Source of the DNA: Diplonema papillatum
Taxonomy: Eukaryota > Euglenozoa > Diplonemea > Diplonemida > Diplonemidae
Direction: 5' to 3'
Length of the DNA: 64,000 bases
Assembly: GCA_030068145.1 (NCBI GenBank)
Contig: JAPJBO010001117.1
Span: 1-64,000 of the forward strand
The position numbers were made by a program, and so were the translations under genes. Within the stretch, counting starts at the first letter, position 1. Every line of letters starts with the position of its first letter. The notes under the pieces were generated by a model, which made no database searches, had not been told where the DNA came from, and was given only the letters and a program-made list of their open reading frames with translations. Shown one piece after another: positions 31,430 through 41,974 of this stretch.

Positions 31430-31857
31430 CATAGTGGTCAAACGATTCGCAGTATCGTGCGTTTTAGCACCAATCATCACATTTTCATTCGCATTATCTA
31501 CGCTTAAAACCTAGGCAAATACAGTACTGTGGGCTATCGCATAGTATCGCACGCCAATTATATGCGATAATTTTAGAGTAATAGTTCGCTTGAGAATCCG
31601 GGTTTTTAGAGTCCCCGGGTGACCATCGTCGAATGGGTTCGTTTAAAGCTAATACGTACTGGGTGGGTTTGGGGGGGCACGCATGGCTTCTTTCGTGTAC
31701 ACTTTACTTGCTTGTTTTGGCAAGTCAGGTTCGTAAAAGAATTTTGTGACCGTACACCAAAATCTCACCAGGTTAGGGGGAGTGTTCTTGGGCACCCCAC
31801 GTCTTTTGTGCGATAATGCGATAATTATTAGCGCATGCGAATCGTTTGACCACTATG
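31430..31857. mobile_element. 428 bp element with 21 bp perfect TIRs
   Basis: CATAGTGGTCAAACGATTCG at the left end is the exact reverse complement of the right end. Possible imperfect 7 bp duplication TACAAGG/TACAGGG. No coding capacity. The CA start and roughly 8 bp target site would fit a hAT-type non-autonomous element; tentative. It contains a diverged copy of the AGAGTTAAAG repeat near 31577. Confidence 0.65.
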
Positions 31858-32560
31858 TACAGGGTGCTACGTGGGTGGGTGGGTGCTCTACGTGGTGTAT
31901 CCATCCTCATCAGGAGCATCTGGAGGTGGCTGTAGACCCACATCTCGGGGTGAGTACTATGGTTTACTGGGGTTGGTCCGATTTTGAGGTGAGAGTGCCT
32001 ACCTTGGTCCCCCATGAGTAGGAAGCTGACATGTATCCCGTAAACGGCACACAGGCCGGACCAGGGTTCTCGAAGCGGGTCACAGGCCCACCTGCCCCAC
32101 ACGAGGCACGTGCCCAAGTCTCGTGCAGGACTACTGTGTACTATGGTTTACTGTGGGAATTGGAGCAAAGCGTATGGCCGGATGAGCACCTACCCGAACC
32201 AACACCAGAAGAGTTTGGGATGAGGCGGGGTTGCAAGTAGACAGTCACTCCGGCGTTACTATTAGACCAAACCCAGCAGGATCAAATAATGCCAGTCGCA
32301 CCTTCCTCATTCTTTTTTACTCACCTCCCGAGGAGGTCCTCCCGATGCATGGTATCTACGTAACTACACACACTGCGTAGTGGTGGTAGTCGGTACCAAC
32401 AACAGCTGGCGGACGTCCACGGTAACAAGACCAGGACAGCCGGACGAATCATACTATCCAAAACTACAACTCCAGGAAAGTGGCGTATTCAGAACTCACC
32501 TTTGCGCCCACTTCGCGACTGCGACTGGCCCGCAAAGTGTGGACAGAGGAGGGCCCTTTC
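31858..32560. other. spacer without recognised genes
   Basis: About 700 bp with short open frames on both strands but no recognisable protein or repeat. Confidence 0.4.
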
Positions 32561-32704
32561 AGAGTTAAAGTTCGCTTGAAATTCCGGGGTTTTAGGGTCT
32601 CCGTGTGACCGTTCATGAATGGGTTCTCTCAGAGCAAGAAAGGGCTATGTGGTTACGGGTTGTATATTTAGTGCACGCTTTCGTTATGGGTTATGGCTAG
32701 CCAT
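32561..32704 (+). mobile_element. 144 bp short interspersed repeat, copy 1
   Basis: From AGAGTTAAAGTTCGCTTGAA to the palindrome ATGGCTAGCCAT. Matches 56747-56890 over its full 144 bp with few differences; the flanks of the two copies are unrelated, so both ends are sharply defined. No inverted ends, no poly(A). Confidence 0.75.
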
Positions 32705-32872
32705 GTCCGGGACTGTTTGTGACCGACACCAAGTACATTCCTTCGTGGAGTGTAGTCTTGGGCCCCCCACGTTCTACAAGTTGAGCAGGGGTTGCCTTGT
32801 AGCCCGTACCGGTCTGTTGTCCGCGTTTATATGTATTTTCTCGCAGTGTGGTGCTTGGGTGGTTTTCGAAGG

Positions 32873-33743
32873 AAGTTGAAGTATGGCTAAAGATAAAGTG
32901 GCGTCACCTGAGGGGTAATCTCAGGGCCGCCCACGTGATAAGCCGGCTGCCGGCTTATCCCGTGACACCTTTTCTATGTATGATATAGAACGAGTAGCGT
33001 TGGCACTCTTACAGGTTCGTTCCCTCGTAGCTCGCCGGGAACGGGCACTCCAGTGAAACTGGGCACTTTCCCGGAAAAACGACACTTTTCTGGGAAAGTG
33101 CAAACTTCTTCCGGTGCGAATCCAGGGGTGACGCACTTGATGTCACACTAGATTTGCGGGTGTCGGCACTTTGAGCTGTTTGAGTTCCTTTTGAAGCCAT
33201 CAGAAGTTAATTCGGACAGTTCACCATCTTTCGGGTCCCAGCAAGTGTACTTAACCTCAGATCCCTTTCCAGTGTGCTGCATCCTCAAGGTTTTTGGCGC
33301 ACTCCCTTTCAGTGCGGCTTGTGGGTTTGACGCCCTAAGCCTCGCACACGTCCTTGGTCCGTGTTTCAAGAGCAGGGTCTGGTCTTTGGATCATTCACTC
33401 ACGAACAGGGGGAACGTGAGCTGGTTTAGACCGTTGTGTATTCTAACCGATCTGGCACATTCCCCCCCCCTTTTTGTTCCTGCTCGCAGCTGCCGATGGA
33501 AGATACCTTGTGACGGCAGATCCCTAAAAATATCATTGTTGTGAAAAGATGCGCGATACGCACATGTATGAGGTTCAAAGGTCCGGCATCGGACACGGTC
33601 CAATGTCGCTCAGGGACACTGCAGGCGCCCTGCACTTTGTTCAGCTCTTCGGTGCCTTAGTGGCACCTTGTTGTTTTAGAGTTTTGTTGAGGTTCCCGCC
33701 TCAGGTGACACCGCTGAGTTGCTATTAACCATACTTCAACTTT
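32873..33743. mobile_element. inverted-repeat-bounded block of about 870 bp
   Basis: The left arm (AAGTTGAAGTATGG...GTCACCTGAGG, about 43 bp) recurs inverted at about 33701-33743 with several mismatches. A third copy of the left arm and its neighbour lies at about 34243-34314, next to the retrotransposon array. Inside the left end is a 33 bp palindrome (32932-32964; 16 bp arms, one mismatch, central T). No gene recognised inside. Confidence 0.5.
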
Positions 33744-33773
33744 CGTGTCTCTGTCAATATGTGCGTATTTTTT

Positions 33774-33840
33774 AGAGTGAAAGTTCGCTTGAAACTCCGG
33801 GGGTTTAAAGTCTCCGGGTGACCTTCGTCGTTATGGGAAG
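33774..33840 (+). repeat. diverged partial copy of the 144 bp repeat
   Basis: Shares the first 60 or so bases (AGAGTGAAAGTTCGCTTGAA, then CCGG and TCTCCGGGTGACC). Another partial copy begins near 31575. Confidence 0.55.
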
Positions 33841-34314
33841 ATATCCTTTGTGCTCTGAGTGTCGTAAGAGTGGTGGTTACACGAGGTAAGAGGATCGGTG
33901 GGTATCTTGGTTGTTGGTCATTGGTGGTTTCGGCCATTGTCCACATACCTTACTTACTGTAGGCCCACCTCAGTATGGTGCCGCAGTAGGTGACTGTCTG
34001 TCTCTTCTTGGTACCGTCTGACCGTCTCTTTTCGCGAATTTGTGGTGCTGCTTATGGTTTGCGCAGGTTGAGTATCCGTAACTATAATACGGATACGAGG
34101 TGCTACAAGTAACGTGCAAGGAATCGCGAAAAAGAAGAAAACTCCCCGCTAACGCAACAAGACGTGGGGTAGCATCGTGAGTCGGCGTCGCCTCACGAAA
34201 GGACCGGTATTGGACACGGCTCTTCGTATGATCTGCCAAGAAGGTTGAAGTATGGCTAAAGATAAAGTTGTGTCACCTGAGGGGGTAATCTCAGGGCCGC
34301 CCACGTGATAAGCC

Positions 34315-34365
34315 TTTAAGCATTGAGTTCTTTTAAGTACATGAACCACATGGATTAGCATGCAC
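34315..34365 (-). repeat. 51 bp repeat R1
   Basis: On the plus strand begins TTTAAGCATTGAG and ends TAGCATGCAC. Lies 17 nt after the stop codon of copy B and joins directly to ATAAGCC of the flanking sequence. Confidence 0.9.
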
Positions 34366-34382
34366 TGTGTCGCCGCTTAAGG

Positions 34383-35459
34383 TTACTTTATGACGTCGTC
34401 ACCTGTCATTGCGTCGTCAAGGTCGAGTACTTGTGGCGCCAGGGGCGCTGGGCTTTCTTGCGGTTCTGGAGATTGCGTGGAGGGGCACAAGTGCGGACAA
34501 TCTTGCACGTTTTTCACTCTCGAGGGCACTGGAGTGCTTGGGGACGTCGAACGTTTCTGGTAGCTGTTTGCTTTAAGGGCCATCCTCTTCCTTCGTTGCA
34601 CCCCTGACTCGGGTGTGGTCGCCTTCGCCTTCTTCCGCTTGCGGCCGGCGATCGGGCTCTCCTTCGGGGTGCCGAGCACCCTCTTTTTCAACGCTGGTCG
34701 TTCGCCGGTGCCTGGCGTTGGTGGCGGCCTCTTGGCTGCCCGTCCGGTCGTCGCCGTCTTCTGCTTCGCTACGGCGGGCGGCGCCTGCGCCGCGCGCTTT
34801 CCCGCCGGCGTTTCACGTTGTACGCCCCCCTGGGTGGGTGAGAGGGGTCTCTTCTTTTTGCTGTGTCCGGGGGTTGCCGGGGCGTTAGGTTCGTTTGGTT
34901 GGTGGTGGCCGCGGCGGCAGCACGCTGCCGGTCTCCTCTGCGTCAACGTAGGGAGCCTCCTGCATTCTTGGCAGGTTCCTCTGCCATGCGTGCGGCAGGC
35001 ATGATGCCCGCTGCGGCAGCACGCCGCCGCCGTCTTGCACTCGCCGCACTTCGTCGTGCTGTGCTCCACGCACACGGCGATCGGCTGCCCATCGTCAGCG
35101 TGGTGATGGTGCCGACAGCACATCTCTACCGTGGGTACGTCCCTTCGGACGAGTGCTCGGCACGCCTCACACTTCCCCTTGTGGTGGGTCGCGCAGGTGA
35201 CGAGTGCTTTCTCTACTCCGACACCCGGCATATGTACGGGGTCGGGGTGCAGCTGTGGTGGGACAGGCAGGGCCCACCTCGCCGCTCTCTCGGCCGTCCA
35301 GTCCGGGTACGTCGGGCACTGCGTCCCTATATCGCTTCCCTTCACCTGCTCTTCGAGGATCGTCCCCGTGTGTGCCTCGCGAAAGCGGGGCCTGGGCCGC
35401 ACCCCCGATATCCCCGTGATGCCCATGAACGACAGCGACGTCGTCGGGCATACTCTCTC
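34383..35459 (-). pseudogene. retrotransposon copy B: C-terminal Cys/His domain only
   Basis: Frame of about 358 codons that enters at the 5' truncation (35459) with ERVCPTTSLSFMG and runs to TAA. It has lost the reverse transcriptase and keeps RPRPRFREAHTG, CPTYPDWT and the Cys/His-rich region (CATHHKGKCEAC, EMCCRHHHHADDG, CVEHSTTKCGECK, ACCRSGHHACR, ACCRRGHHQ), then a long basic Pro/Lys tail ending LDLDDAMTGDDVIK. No stops within. The protein is clearly similar to copy A but differs at many sites in the tail, so it is not a simple duplicate of it. Confidence 0.75.
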
Positions 35460-35510
35460 TTTAAGCATTGAGTTCTTTTAAGTACATGAACCACATGGAT
35501 TAGCATGCAC
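35460..35510 (-). repeat. 51 bp repeat R2
   Basis: Identical to R1. Lies 16 nt after the stop of copy A and abuts the truncated 5' end of copy B. Confidence 0.9.
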
Positions 35511-35526
35511 TGCCTTGAAAGTCAGG

Positions 35527-38500
35527 TTATCGGATGACGTCGTCACCTGCCATTGCGTCGTCAAGGTCGAGCATTTGTGGAGCTAGCGGGGTTTGGCTTT
35601 CTTGTGATTCCAGAGACTGAGTCGGCGAATACGAGGGCGGGCTCGTGTGCCCGTTTTTCACTTTCGAGGGCATTGGCGTGCCCGTGGTCCCCGGTCGTTT
35701 CTGAGCGCTGCTTGCCCTCGGAACCTTCTTCTTCCTTCGATGCACCCCTGAGTCGGGGGTGGTCGCCTTCGTCTTCTTCCGCTTGCGGCCGGCGATCGGG
35801 CCTTCCTTCGGGGTGCCTAGCACCCTTTTCTTCAGCGCTGGTCGTTCGCTGGTTCCTGGCGTTGGTGGCGGCCTTTTGGTCGCCCGTCCGGTCGTCGCCG
35901 TCTCCTTTTTCGTTGCCGCGGGCGGCGCTTGCGCCGCTCGCTTTCCAACTGGCGTTCCCCGTTGTACGCCCACCTGGGTGGGTGAGGAGGGCCTCTTCTT
36001 CTTGTTGCGTCCGGGGGTTGACGGGACGTTCGGTTCGTTGGACTGGTGGTGGCCGCGGCGGCAACATGCCGCCGGTCGCCTCTGCGTCAGCGTAGGGAGC
36101 CTCTTGCACTCTTGGCAGGTTCCTCTGCCATGCGTGCGGCAGGCATGATGCCCGCTGCGGCAACACGCCGCCGCCGTCTTGCACTCGCCGCACTTCGTCG
36201 TGCTGTGCTCTGTGCACACCGCGATCGGCTGCCCATCGTTCGCGTGGTGATGGTGCCGGCAGCACATCTCTACCGTGGGAACGTCCCTTCGGACGAGTGC
36301 TCTGCACGCCTCACACTTCCCTTTGTGATGGGTCGCGCACGTGACGAGTGCCTTCTCTATACCGACACCCGGCATATGCACGGGGTCTGGGTGCAGTTGT
36401 GGTGGGGCAGGCAGGGCCCACCTCGCCGCTCTCCCGATCGTCCAGTCAGGGTACGTCGGGCACTGCGTCCCTACATCGCTTCCTTTCACTTGTTCCTCAA
36501 GTATCGTCCCCGTGTGTGCCTCGCGAAAGCGTGGCCTGGGCCGTATACCCGATATCCCCGTGATGCCCATGAACGACAGCGACGTCGTCGGGCACACCCT
36601 CTCTCCTCTCATGCAGCTTCCCAGCCCTTGCTGTGCCGCCAGCTTGTCCAACGCGCTCATCATGCAGCGCAGGACGTTTCCCCGTTCTCTCACCCCCTTC
36701 GGCGCATTCCCGTGCAGCGGCATGCTGAGGCCCGAGAAGAGTTCAAAGTCGATCGCAAGCTCCAGCATTGACACCTGCCCGTTCTCGGTCCATTGCATGT
36801 CCGACAGCCACGCTACCAACGCATAAAACGTCGGTAGTCCCCAGGTCTTGTTCCGCTCCCACGTCCATGCCGGGGCAATCCGCGCGAAGGGGTGGTCAAA
36901 TTTCTCGGCAGGCATCGCATTCGCTCTCGACCAGGGGGTCGTGGGGTTCCTGGCCACCCAGCCACGTGCTTCGAGCCCAGCCCGTTCCGCAAGGATTTCA
37001 GCCAACATCTCCTGGAGCCGCCTCGAGAATTGGGCATTCTCGGGTACTACCACTCCGTGTTCCAGCGTGCATCTGGGCCAGTCGGCCCGGTTGGCTGCCA
37101 TCAGCTCGGCATGTGCCTCTCGTCGCCGTATGTGCGAGTACGCTCCGCAGTCCCAGAATACGTGTTTCTCGTCCTCGGTGTCGCCGCTTCCACAGTGCTT
37201 GCAGCTGGGCGCCTGCGGCTCAGCTCCGGCCTGCCTCATCCGCGACGTGTACTCAGCCGTGTTCACCCCCCCCGCCAACGCTACACGTATAAGCCTCGCG
37301 GTGTGCGCGGGACATTCACGCATCCTCCAGAAGGTGTTCGTCCGCTCCAGGTCGGCTCTCTGTATGCCCTCAAATCCCGGCCGCCTCGCCACCAGTCGGG
37401 ACCACGTCTTCGCCCTCAAGTCCGCCCTAACTTCATGTCCCCTCTTCGAAGGTGCCGAGGCTAACGGGTCATATGTTGCACCATTCCTCAGCGTGCGAGA
37501 CAGGGGCCCGGGTCCCCATACGTGTCCACACTCCCCCATGCTCCGCATCGCCAGTCCAACTGGCCCCAGGGGTAGGTCCCCCTCGGCGTATCTTCCCCGG
37601 ATGCTCTCCATCAGAGGCAGCAGTCGTGGCAACCTCTCGCACGCCGCGTAAAACGCTGTCGTCACCCTATATGCTAGGCATGTACCGGGATCCGTCAGGT
37701 GGCCCTTCTCCTGAAAGTTTAGGACCATCTCCCTCGCGCGCTTCGGGTTGGATCCACCCCAGATCAGTCCCATCACCGACGTCGTCAGCCGTTTCATCGC
37801 CACCTTCGATACCGGCGCGAAAGAGCAGCCTGACAGCGCCGCCGGTAGCACATTCGACTGCACAATCCGGACCCGCTTTTCGTACCGGAACGGCGCATGG
37901 CGGAGGCCTTCCGCCAGGGCAGCCGCCTTCTCCACCCTCTCCGAGTCGGACCTTTCCGTCCTATTCTTCGCCGTCGAGACTAGGACCCCGAGGCACTTGA
38001 CGGATTTGCTAAACCGCAGCAGCGCATCCACGCTGCGGAGTTTGAGAGTCGACTGATGCCTACGTCTCGTCGAGAACGCGACCGTCTTCTGGAGGTTTAG
38101 CTCCATCCCGGTGAGTGTGCAGAACTCGTCTACTACGTCCACTCCCTTTTGCAGGGCGGCCTCCGACAGCCTGGACAGCAGTGTGGCGTCGTCCGCGTAT
38201 GACTTTGGACTCACACCCTCCGCTTCTTTCTTGACCGCTTTCATCACTACCGACAGCAGGGCATTGATGAGTATGACGGATACAGGGCACCCTTGAAGGA
38301 TACCGTTGGTCACACTGAACTCCCTGCCCACCCCTAATGGTAGCTTGAAGCGTCTCGCGAGCAGTCTGTAGATAGCCCTCAGCGGCTTGAGAACCCGATT
38401 GTGCAATCCTAAGTCCTCGGCTAAGCGCAGTACTATCTCTCGTGGGACCATGTCGAAGCATTTCCGGAAGTCCAGCGCCACACCGTAGAGCGGCTCCCCG

Positions 38501-38879
38501 TCTAACAAGGCGTCCTCCATCTCGAGCCCAATTTCCATCAAGACGTCCTCGATCCGGTGACCTGGTCGAAAGCCTTTCTGTCCTTCTTCGATCCATTCCT
38601 CTTGCCACAGTACTATGTCCGCCAGCCTGCGGCAGGCCCATAGGCGGTAAACGGCGGATGTCACGGTTATCGGTCTTGTGTGCAGCGGGTCTTGACTCTC
38701 ATCCTTCGGCACCATCGACACCAGCGCAGTTGTCATGCTTGCCGGCCAGTCTCCAGTTGCTTCGACCAGGTTCATGACGTCCGCAAGTGCATTCAGCAGG
38801 GGGAGCGGCAACTCCCGCAGTTCAGCCATACGCCAGCCATCCACCCCTGACGCGCTTTTCTTCGGCTTCTTCCTCAGCC
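35527..38879 (-). CDS. non-LTR retrotransposon reverse transcriptase, 5'-truncated copy A
   Basis: Open for more than 1100 codons from the truncation point; numbering here is from the ATG at 38844 (1105 residues). RT motifs: ALDFRKCFD (123-131), GILQGCPVSVILIN (181-194) and SYADDATLL (215-223, with the catalytic DD). The thumb and connection follow, then a zf-RVT-like CCHC cluster (C548, C551, H561, C566). From about 745 comes the module RPRPRFREAHTG, CPTYPDWT and a Cys/His-rich domain at about 836-932, then a basic tail ending LDLDDAMAGDDVIR. The sequence just before the ATG (KKSASGV) fits the start of an RT domain, so the N-terminal part (any endonuclease) is lost. No internal stop, so insertion is probably recent. 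Confidence 0.88.
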
Positions 38880-38930
38880 TTTAAGCATTGAGTTCTTTTA
38901 AGTACATGAACCACATGGATTAGCATGCAC
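38880..38930 (-). repeat. 51 bp repeat R3
   Basis: Identical to R1 and R2. Abuts the truncated 5' end of copy A; the sequence on its other side (38931 on) does not resemble the 3' ends of copies A or B. Confidence 0.9.
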
Positions 38931-40560
38931 CGTTAAGCAGTGTGAACTTGAAATGCAGGTACCACAGGGGTAAGCTTGCATTTGTTATAGGCTATCCATG
39001 TAACTGACATCACTAACGCAAATAAATGTTGGGTGCCTGCCTTAACTCGGGAAAACGAGCTTGGGCGAAGCCGCCTTCCCCTTCCATCCATCAAAAAACG
39101 TTACCTTTCTTTTCTCCGACCACACCCTGAAGCTGTGAAGTTCTCCCATCTATCTATCTAGATTCTTTGCATTCTAACAAACTCTTTTCGACTTTCGTGG
39201 TGCATCAACTCCCTCGGTGACAAAAACTGTGGTACGAACGAGTCGCCTGAGTGTGACAATGCAGACCATCGCCCCAGGATCTCTGCATCACACCTCTTCC
39301 GGCAATTTGGCGGAAGGCTACGCGGACGGGCACTCTCTATAATATTCTGTCTGTTTTCTTTGAGAGTGAAAGGTTTTTTTCTTTTTGTGTTTCCGACAAT
39401 CCCGAATGGACGTACAGATTTTTCTTTTGTTCTTTTTTGAAAGGCTGGAAATCAGGAGTTCTCGAGAATTCGCCACCTTTTTAACAGCGGATGGTCGCAC
39501 GTACCGGATTCTGAATACGCATCGGTTATCGACACATGAACTCTTGCTTGCAGGAGGGATCAGGCAGGCTAAACTCGCGAGACCGGATACAACAAAGACG
39601 GGCGGACGGACCGACGAACACGGAACAGATCTTTGAAAATAGGAAATTGTCTTGGTTTTACCTTATTGTTTCTCCCCCCCCTACTTTTAGCAACTGCGTT
39701 GTTAGACTAAAGCTCAAGGTGGCCACTGCGGTGGTCTTGCTTGCCTCTGCTTTGTCCTGCCTTCTTTTCTAATTGTAATTGTTTGCTACACAGATAGCTC
39801 GGGTAGCGACAGCTTTGCCTCTGCTTCGTAATGTGTTCCGTTAGGTGACGCAGCTACCAAGAAAAGCACTACGTGAGCCGGTCCATCCCCTCTTGATAGA
39901 CCGTGATGGACCGAAGAATACAGCACCGGGCAATTCGATGCAGCTCTAGGGACTAGGATGGACCTGATAGACTGTGGTGGACCGTGATTCACTGTGATAA
40001 ATAGCGGCAGGCACATCGATGCAGTTTCAAGAGATAGGGACGGACCGGCTCACTACGTGTGCCAGATACCCGAAAGCACTTGACTTGGCTCTGAGGAGTG
40101 CACTTCCGCATATTGTTCCGCAACAGAAAGACCTGCGGATGAGACGGTCTGTCCGGCAGGTTGTCAAAGCCGCCTGGGTAGTGTCCTGAATGCTCCCACA
40201 GCAGAGCAATGGTTTCGAAAGAGACGTCGTCCATGTCAAGGCACGGGGGACCCTTCTTTTTGGCATCCTGCGCCCTTATGCTTTTCCGCCGTACTTTCCA
40301 TCGAACTTGACCTGCGGTTGCAAGCCGATGCAGCCGGGCTGGCCATGAGCGTTCGCATGGCCTCTTGAAGATCTACGCAGTAAACTTAAGCATCTTGAAC
40401 GAAAGCAACAGCGATGCTCCGAGCAACGGCGAGTGAACAGAGCAAATCCCAAGCCTGAACTGGTGTTCTACCGGATATCCGGAATGTGGCGCAAGCTGCT
40501 TGGGGACACAACTGGCGCCGAGGTAAGTCGCCTGGAGTGGAGATGGTCGTTGGCAGCAAA
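38931..40560. other. spacer without recognised genes
   Basis: 1.6 kb. Contains AGATTCTTTGCATTCTAA at about 39162, an exact 18 bp match to 16931-16948 just after the Cys/His gene of the TIR element. It also holds direct repeats of GACCGTGAT with CGATGCAG near 39895-40030. No coding region supported. Confidence 0.4.
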
Positions 40561-40605
40561 TCAAACGCTTGCTAGGCGGCGTGTAGCCAGCTGTGCACGA
40601 ACAGC

Positions 40606-40770
40606 ACTCGAATCAGACACTGCTGCTGACCTGGAGGGTGAAGTCGGTCGACTCGGGCCACGAATCGTAGTTGACCTTCTCTTCGAAGACACGAGGCTAT
40701 TCGATGGCTCAGATCGTCGAAGCCGATACGGCCAAGCTGGCCATGCGTGCTCGCCTGGCCTCCTGCAAGG
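40606..40770 (-). pseudogene. decayed duplicate of the RCC1 exon 3' part (copy 3)
   Basis: Repeats the region of exon D coding for the VNYDSWPESTDFTL segment, with an internal deletion and drifted flanks. It lies beyond copy 2, so the exon end has been duplicated serially towards lower coordinates. Confidence 0.6.
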
Positions 40771-40784
40771 TGTAGCCAATCTGC

Positions 40785-40985
40785 GCAAGAATCAGACACT
40801 GCCGCTGACCTTGTCGTAGATGCTCTGCTCCTGCCTGCCGAGGGTGAAGTCGGTCGACTCGGGCCACGAATCGTAGTTGACCTCCTCTTTGATGGGACAC
40901 GAGGCGCCACGGAACATGCCACTAGATGGCTCCAAATCGTCAAAGCCGTGGCTATGAGTGCTCGCATGGCCTAGCCAATCGGTGC
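40785..40985 (-). pseudogene. duplicate of the RCC1 exon 3' part (copy 2)
   Basis: Very close copy of 40986-41120 (RQEQSIYDKV and VNYDSWPESTDF regions intact), then weaker similarity to the part coding for GRIGFDDLEPV. Lacks most of the RCC1 repeats, so it cannot make a domain by itself. Confidence 0.65.
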
Positions 40986-40990
40986 AAGAA

Positions 40991-41971
40991 TCAGACGCTG
41001 CCGCTGACCTTGTCGTAGATGCTCTGCTCCTGCCTGCCGAGGGTGAAGTCGGTCGACTCGGGCCACGAATCGTAGTTGACCTTCTCTTTGATGGGACACG
41101 AGGCGCCGCGGAACACGGAGCCCCCGGTGGCAGCCACCACGACCGGCTCCAAGTCGTCGAACCCGATACGGCCGAGCTGGCCGTAGTTGTTGCGGCCCCA
41201 GGTGAATACCTTCCCGCTGGCTGTCGCGAGCATAGTATGGTAGTCGCCGGCCGCGACCGACACGGGTGGGTCGTCAGCCAGTTCCGGGATGACGTCGGTT
41301 ATGGTCACCGGCACCTTCACCGAGCCTCGGTACGACGGCGCGTGGGCCAACTGCCCGAAGTAGTTCCAGCCCCACACGTACACCTCGCCCGTGTCGGAAA
41401 TGGCTACGGAGTGGTACGCTCCGCTGGCGATGCAGACGACTTCTTCTATCAGCGGTCGGTTCGGGACGAGAACCCTCGACGGCACAGTCACCGCCTGCCT
41501 CAGCGTGGTGATTCCCAGCTGGCCGTGGTTGTTCGCGCCCCACGCATACAACTGCCCCCCTACCGTCAGCGCCATGCTGTGGGTGGCGCCGACGACCACG
41601 AAGGACACGTAGTCCATGATGCCCCGCTTCTTCATTTCCGGGGAGGATATCTTGACGCAGGTCTTTCCGTCGGACTCGAACTCCTTGCAGTCCCCCGCGT
41701 CGTCGAGGTACTCGAAGAGGACCTCTTGATACGCGACGCTGTCGTTGCACCCCAGCAGCTCGTTGCAGCTGTGGCCCAGCTGCCCGAACTGATTGGACCC
41801 GGCGCTCCAGATGGTCCCGTCGAGGAGCCGGAAGATGCTGTGGCTCTCCCCGACCGCGTAGTGGGTCACGTTCCCGTTCGGGAGGCCGAACGAGCACGCC
41901 GACGTCGTCTCATTCCATATGCACGGGTATCCGTTGCTGAACAGTTCGCTCGCGCACGCCGAAGCCGACTC
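40991..41971 (-). CDS. RCC1-repeat protein exon (exon D)
   Basis: Begins after a TTTTCAG acceptor with ESASACASELFSNGYPCIWNE, a short Cys-rich segment. RCC1-type repeats follow: AVGESHSIFRLLDGTIWSAGSNQFGQLG, VVVGATHSMAL...LYAWGANNHGQLG, IASGAYHSVAI...VYVWGWNYFGQLA and VAAGDYHTMLA...VFTWGRNNYGQLG, four blades of a propeller that normally has seven. The end is either a TGA at 40991 (DKVSGSV) or a splice donor GACAAG|GTCAGC just before it. In a cell such propellers bind proteins or chromatin, but the Cys-rich segment and its likely neighbours (signal peptide, beta domains on the same strand) suggest an extracellular or lumenal protein. Confidence 0.8.
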   Translation of the reverse strand, partial: ESASACASELFSNGYPCIWNETTSACSFGLPNGNVTHYAVGESHSIFRLLDGTIWSAGSNQFGQLGHSCNELLGCNDSVAYQEVLFEYLDDAGDCKEFESDGKTCVKISSPEMKKRGIMDYVSFVVVGATHSMALTVGGQLYAWGANNHGQLGITTLRQAVTVPSRVLVPNRPLIEEVVCIASGAYHSVAISDTGEVYVWGWNYFGQLAHAPSYRGSVKVPVTITDVIPELADDPPVSVAAGDYHTMLATASGKVFTWGRNNYGQLGRIGFDDLEPVVVAATGGSVFRGASCPIKEKVNYDSWPESTDFTLGRQEQSIYDKVSGSV

Positions 41972-41974
41972 CTG

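Larger units (their letters stand above)
34315..38930 (-). mobile_element. tandem of 5'-truncated non-LTR retrotransposon copies
   Basis: Minus-strand order: 51 bp sequence R3 (38880-38930), copy A (35511-38879), R2 (35460-35510), copy B (34366-35459), R1 (34315-34365). Copies A and B are different subfamily members, yet R1, R2 and R3 are identical. Either the 51 bp is the conserved 3' tail of each copy, with new copies joined directly to the truncated 5' ends of older ones, or it is a long target-site duplication of a site-specific element. R1 interrupts a sequence whose uninterrupted relative is at 32932-32964. Confidence 0.8.

Noticed and set aside
30767-31516. Several 60-125 residue frames right of the array
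   Set aside because: Low complexity (Phe/Leu or Lys runs from CTTCTT tracts) or pieces of dispersed repeats; nothing protein-like.
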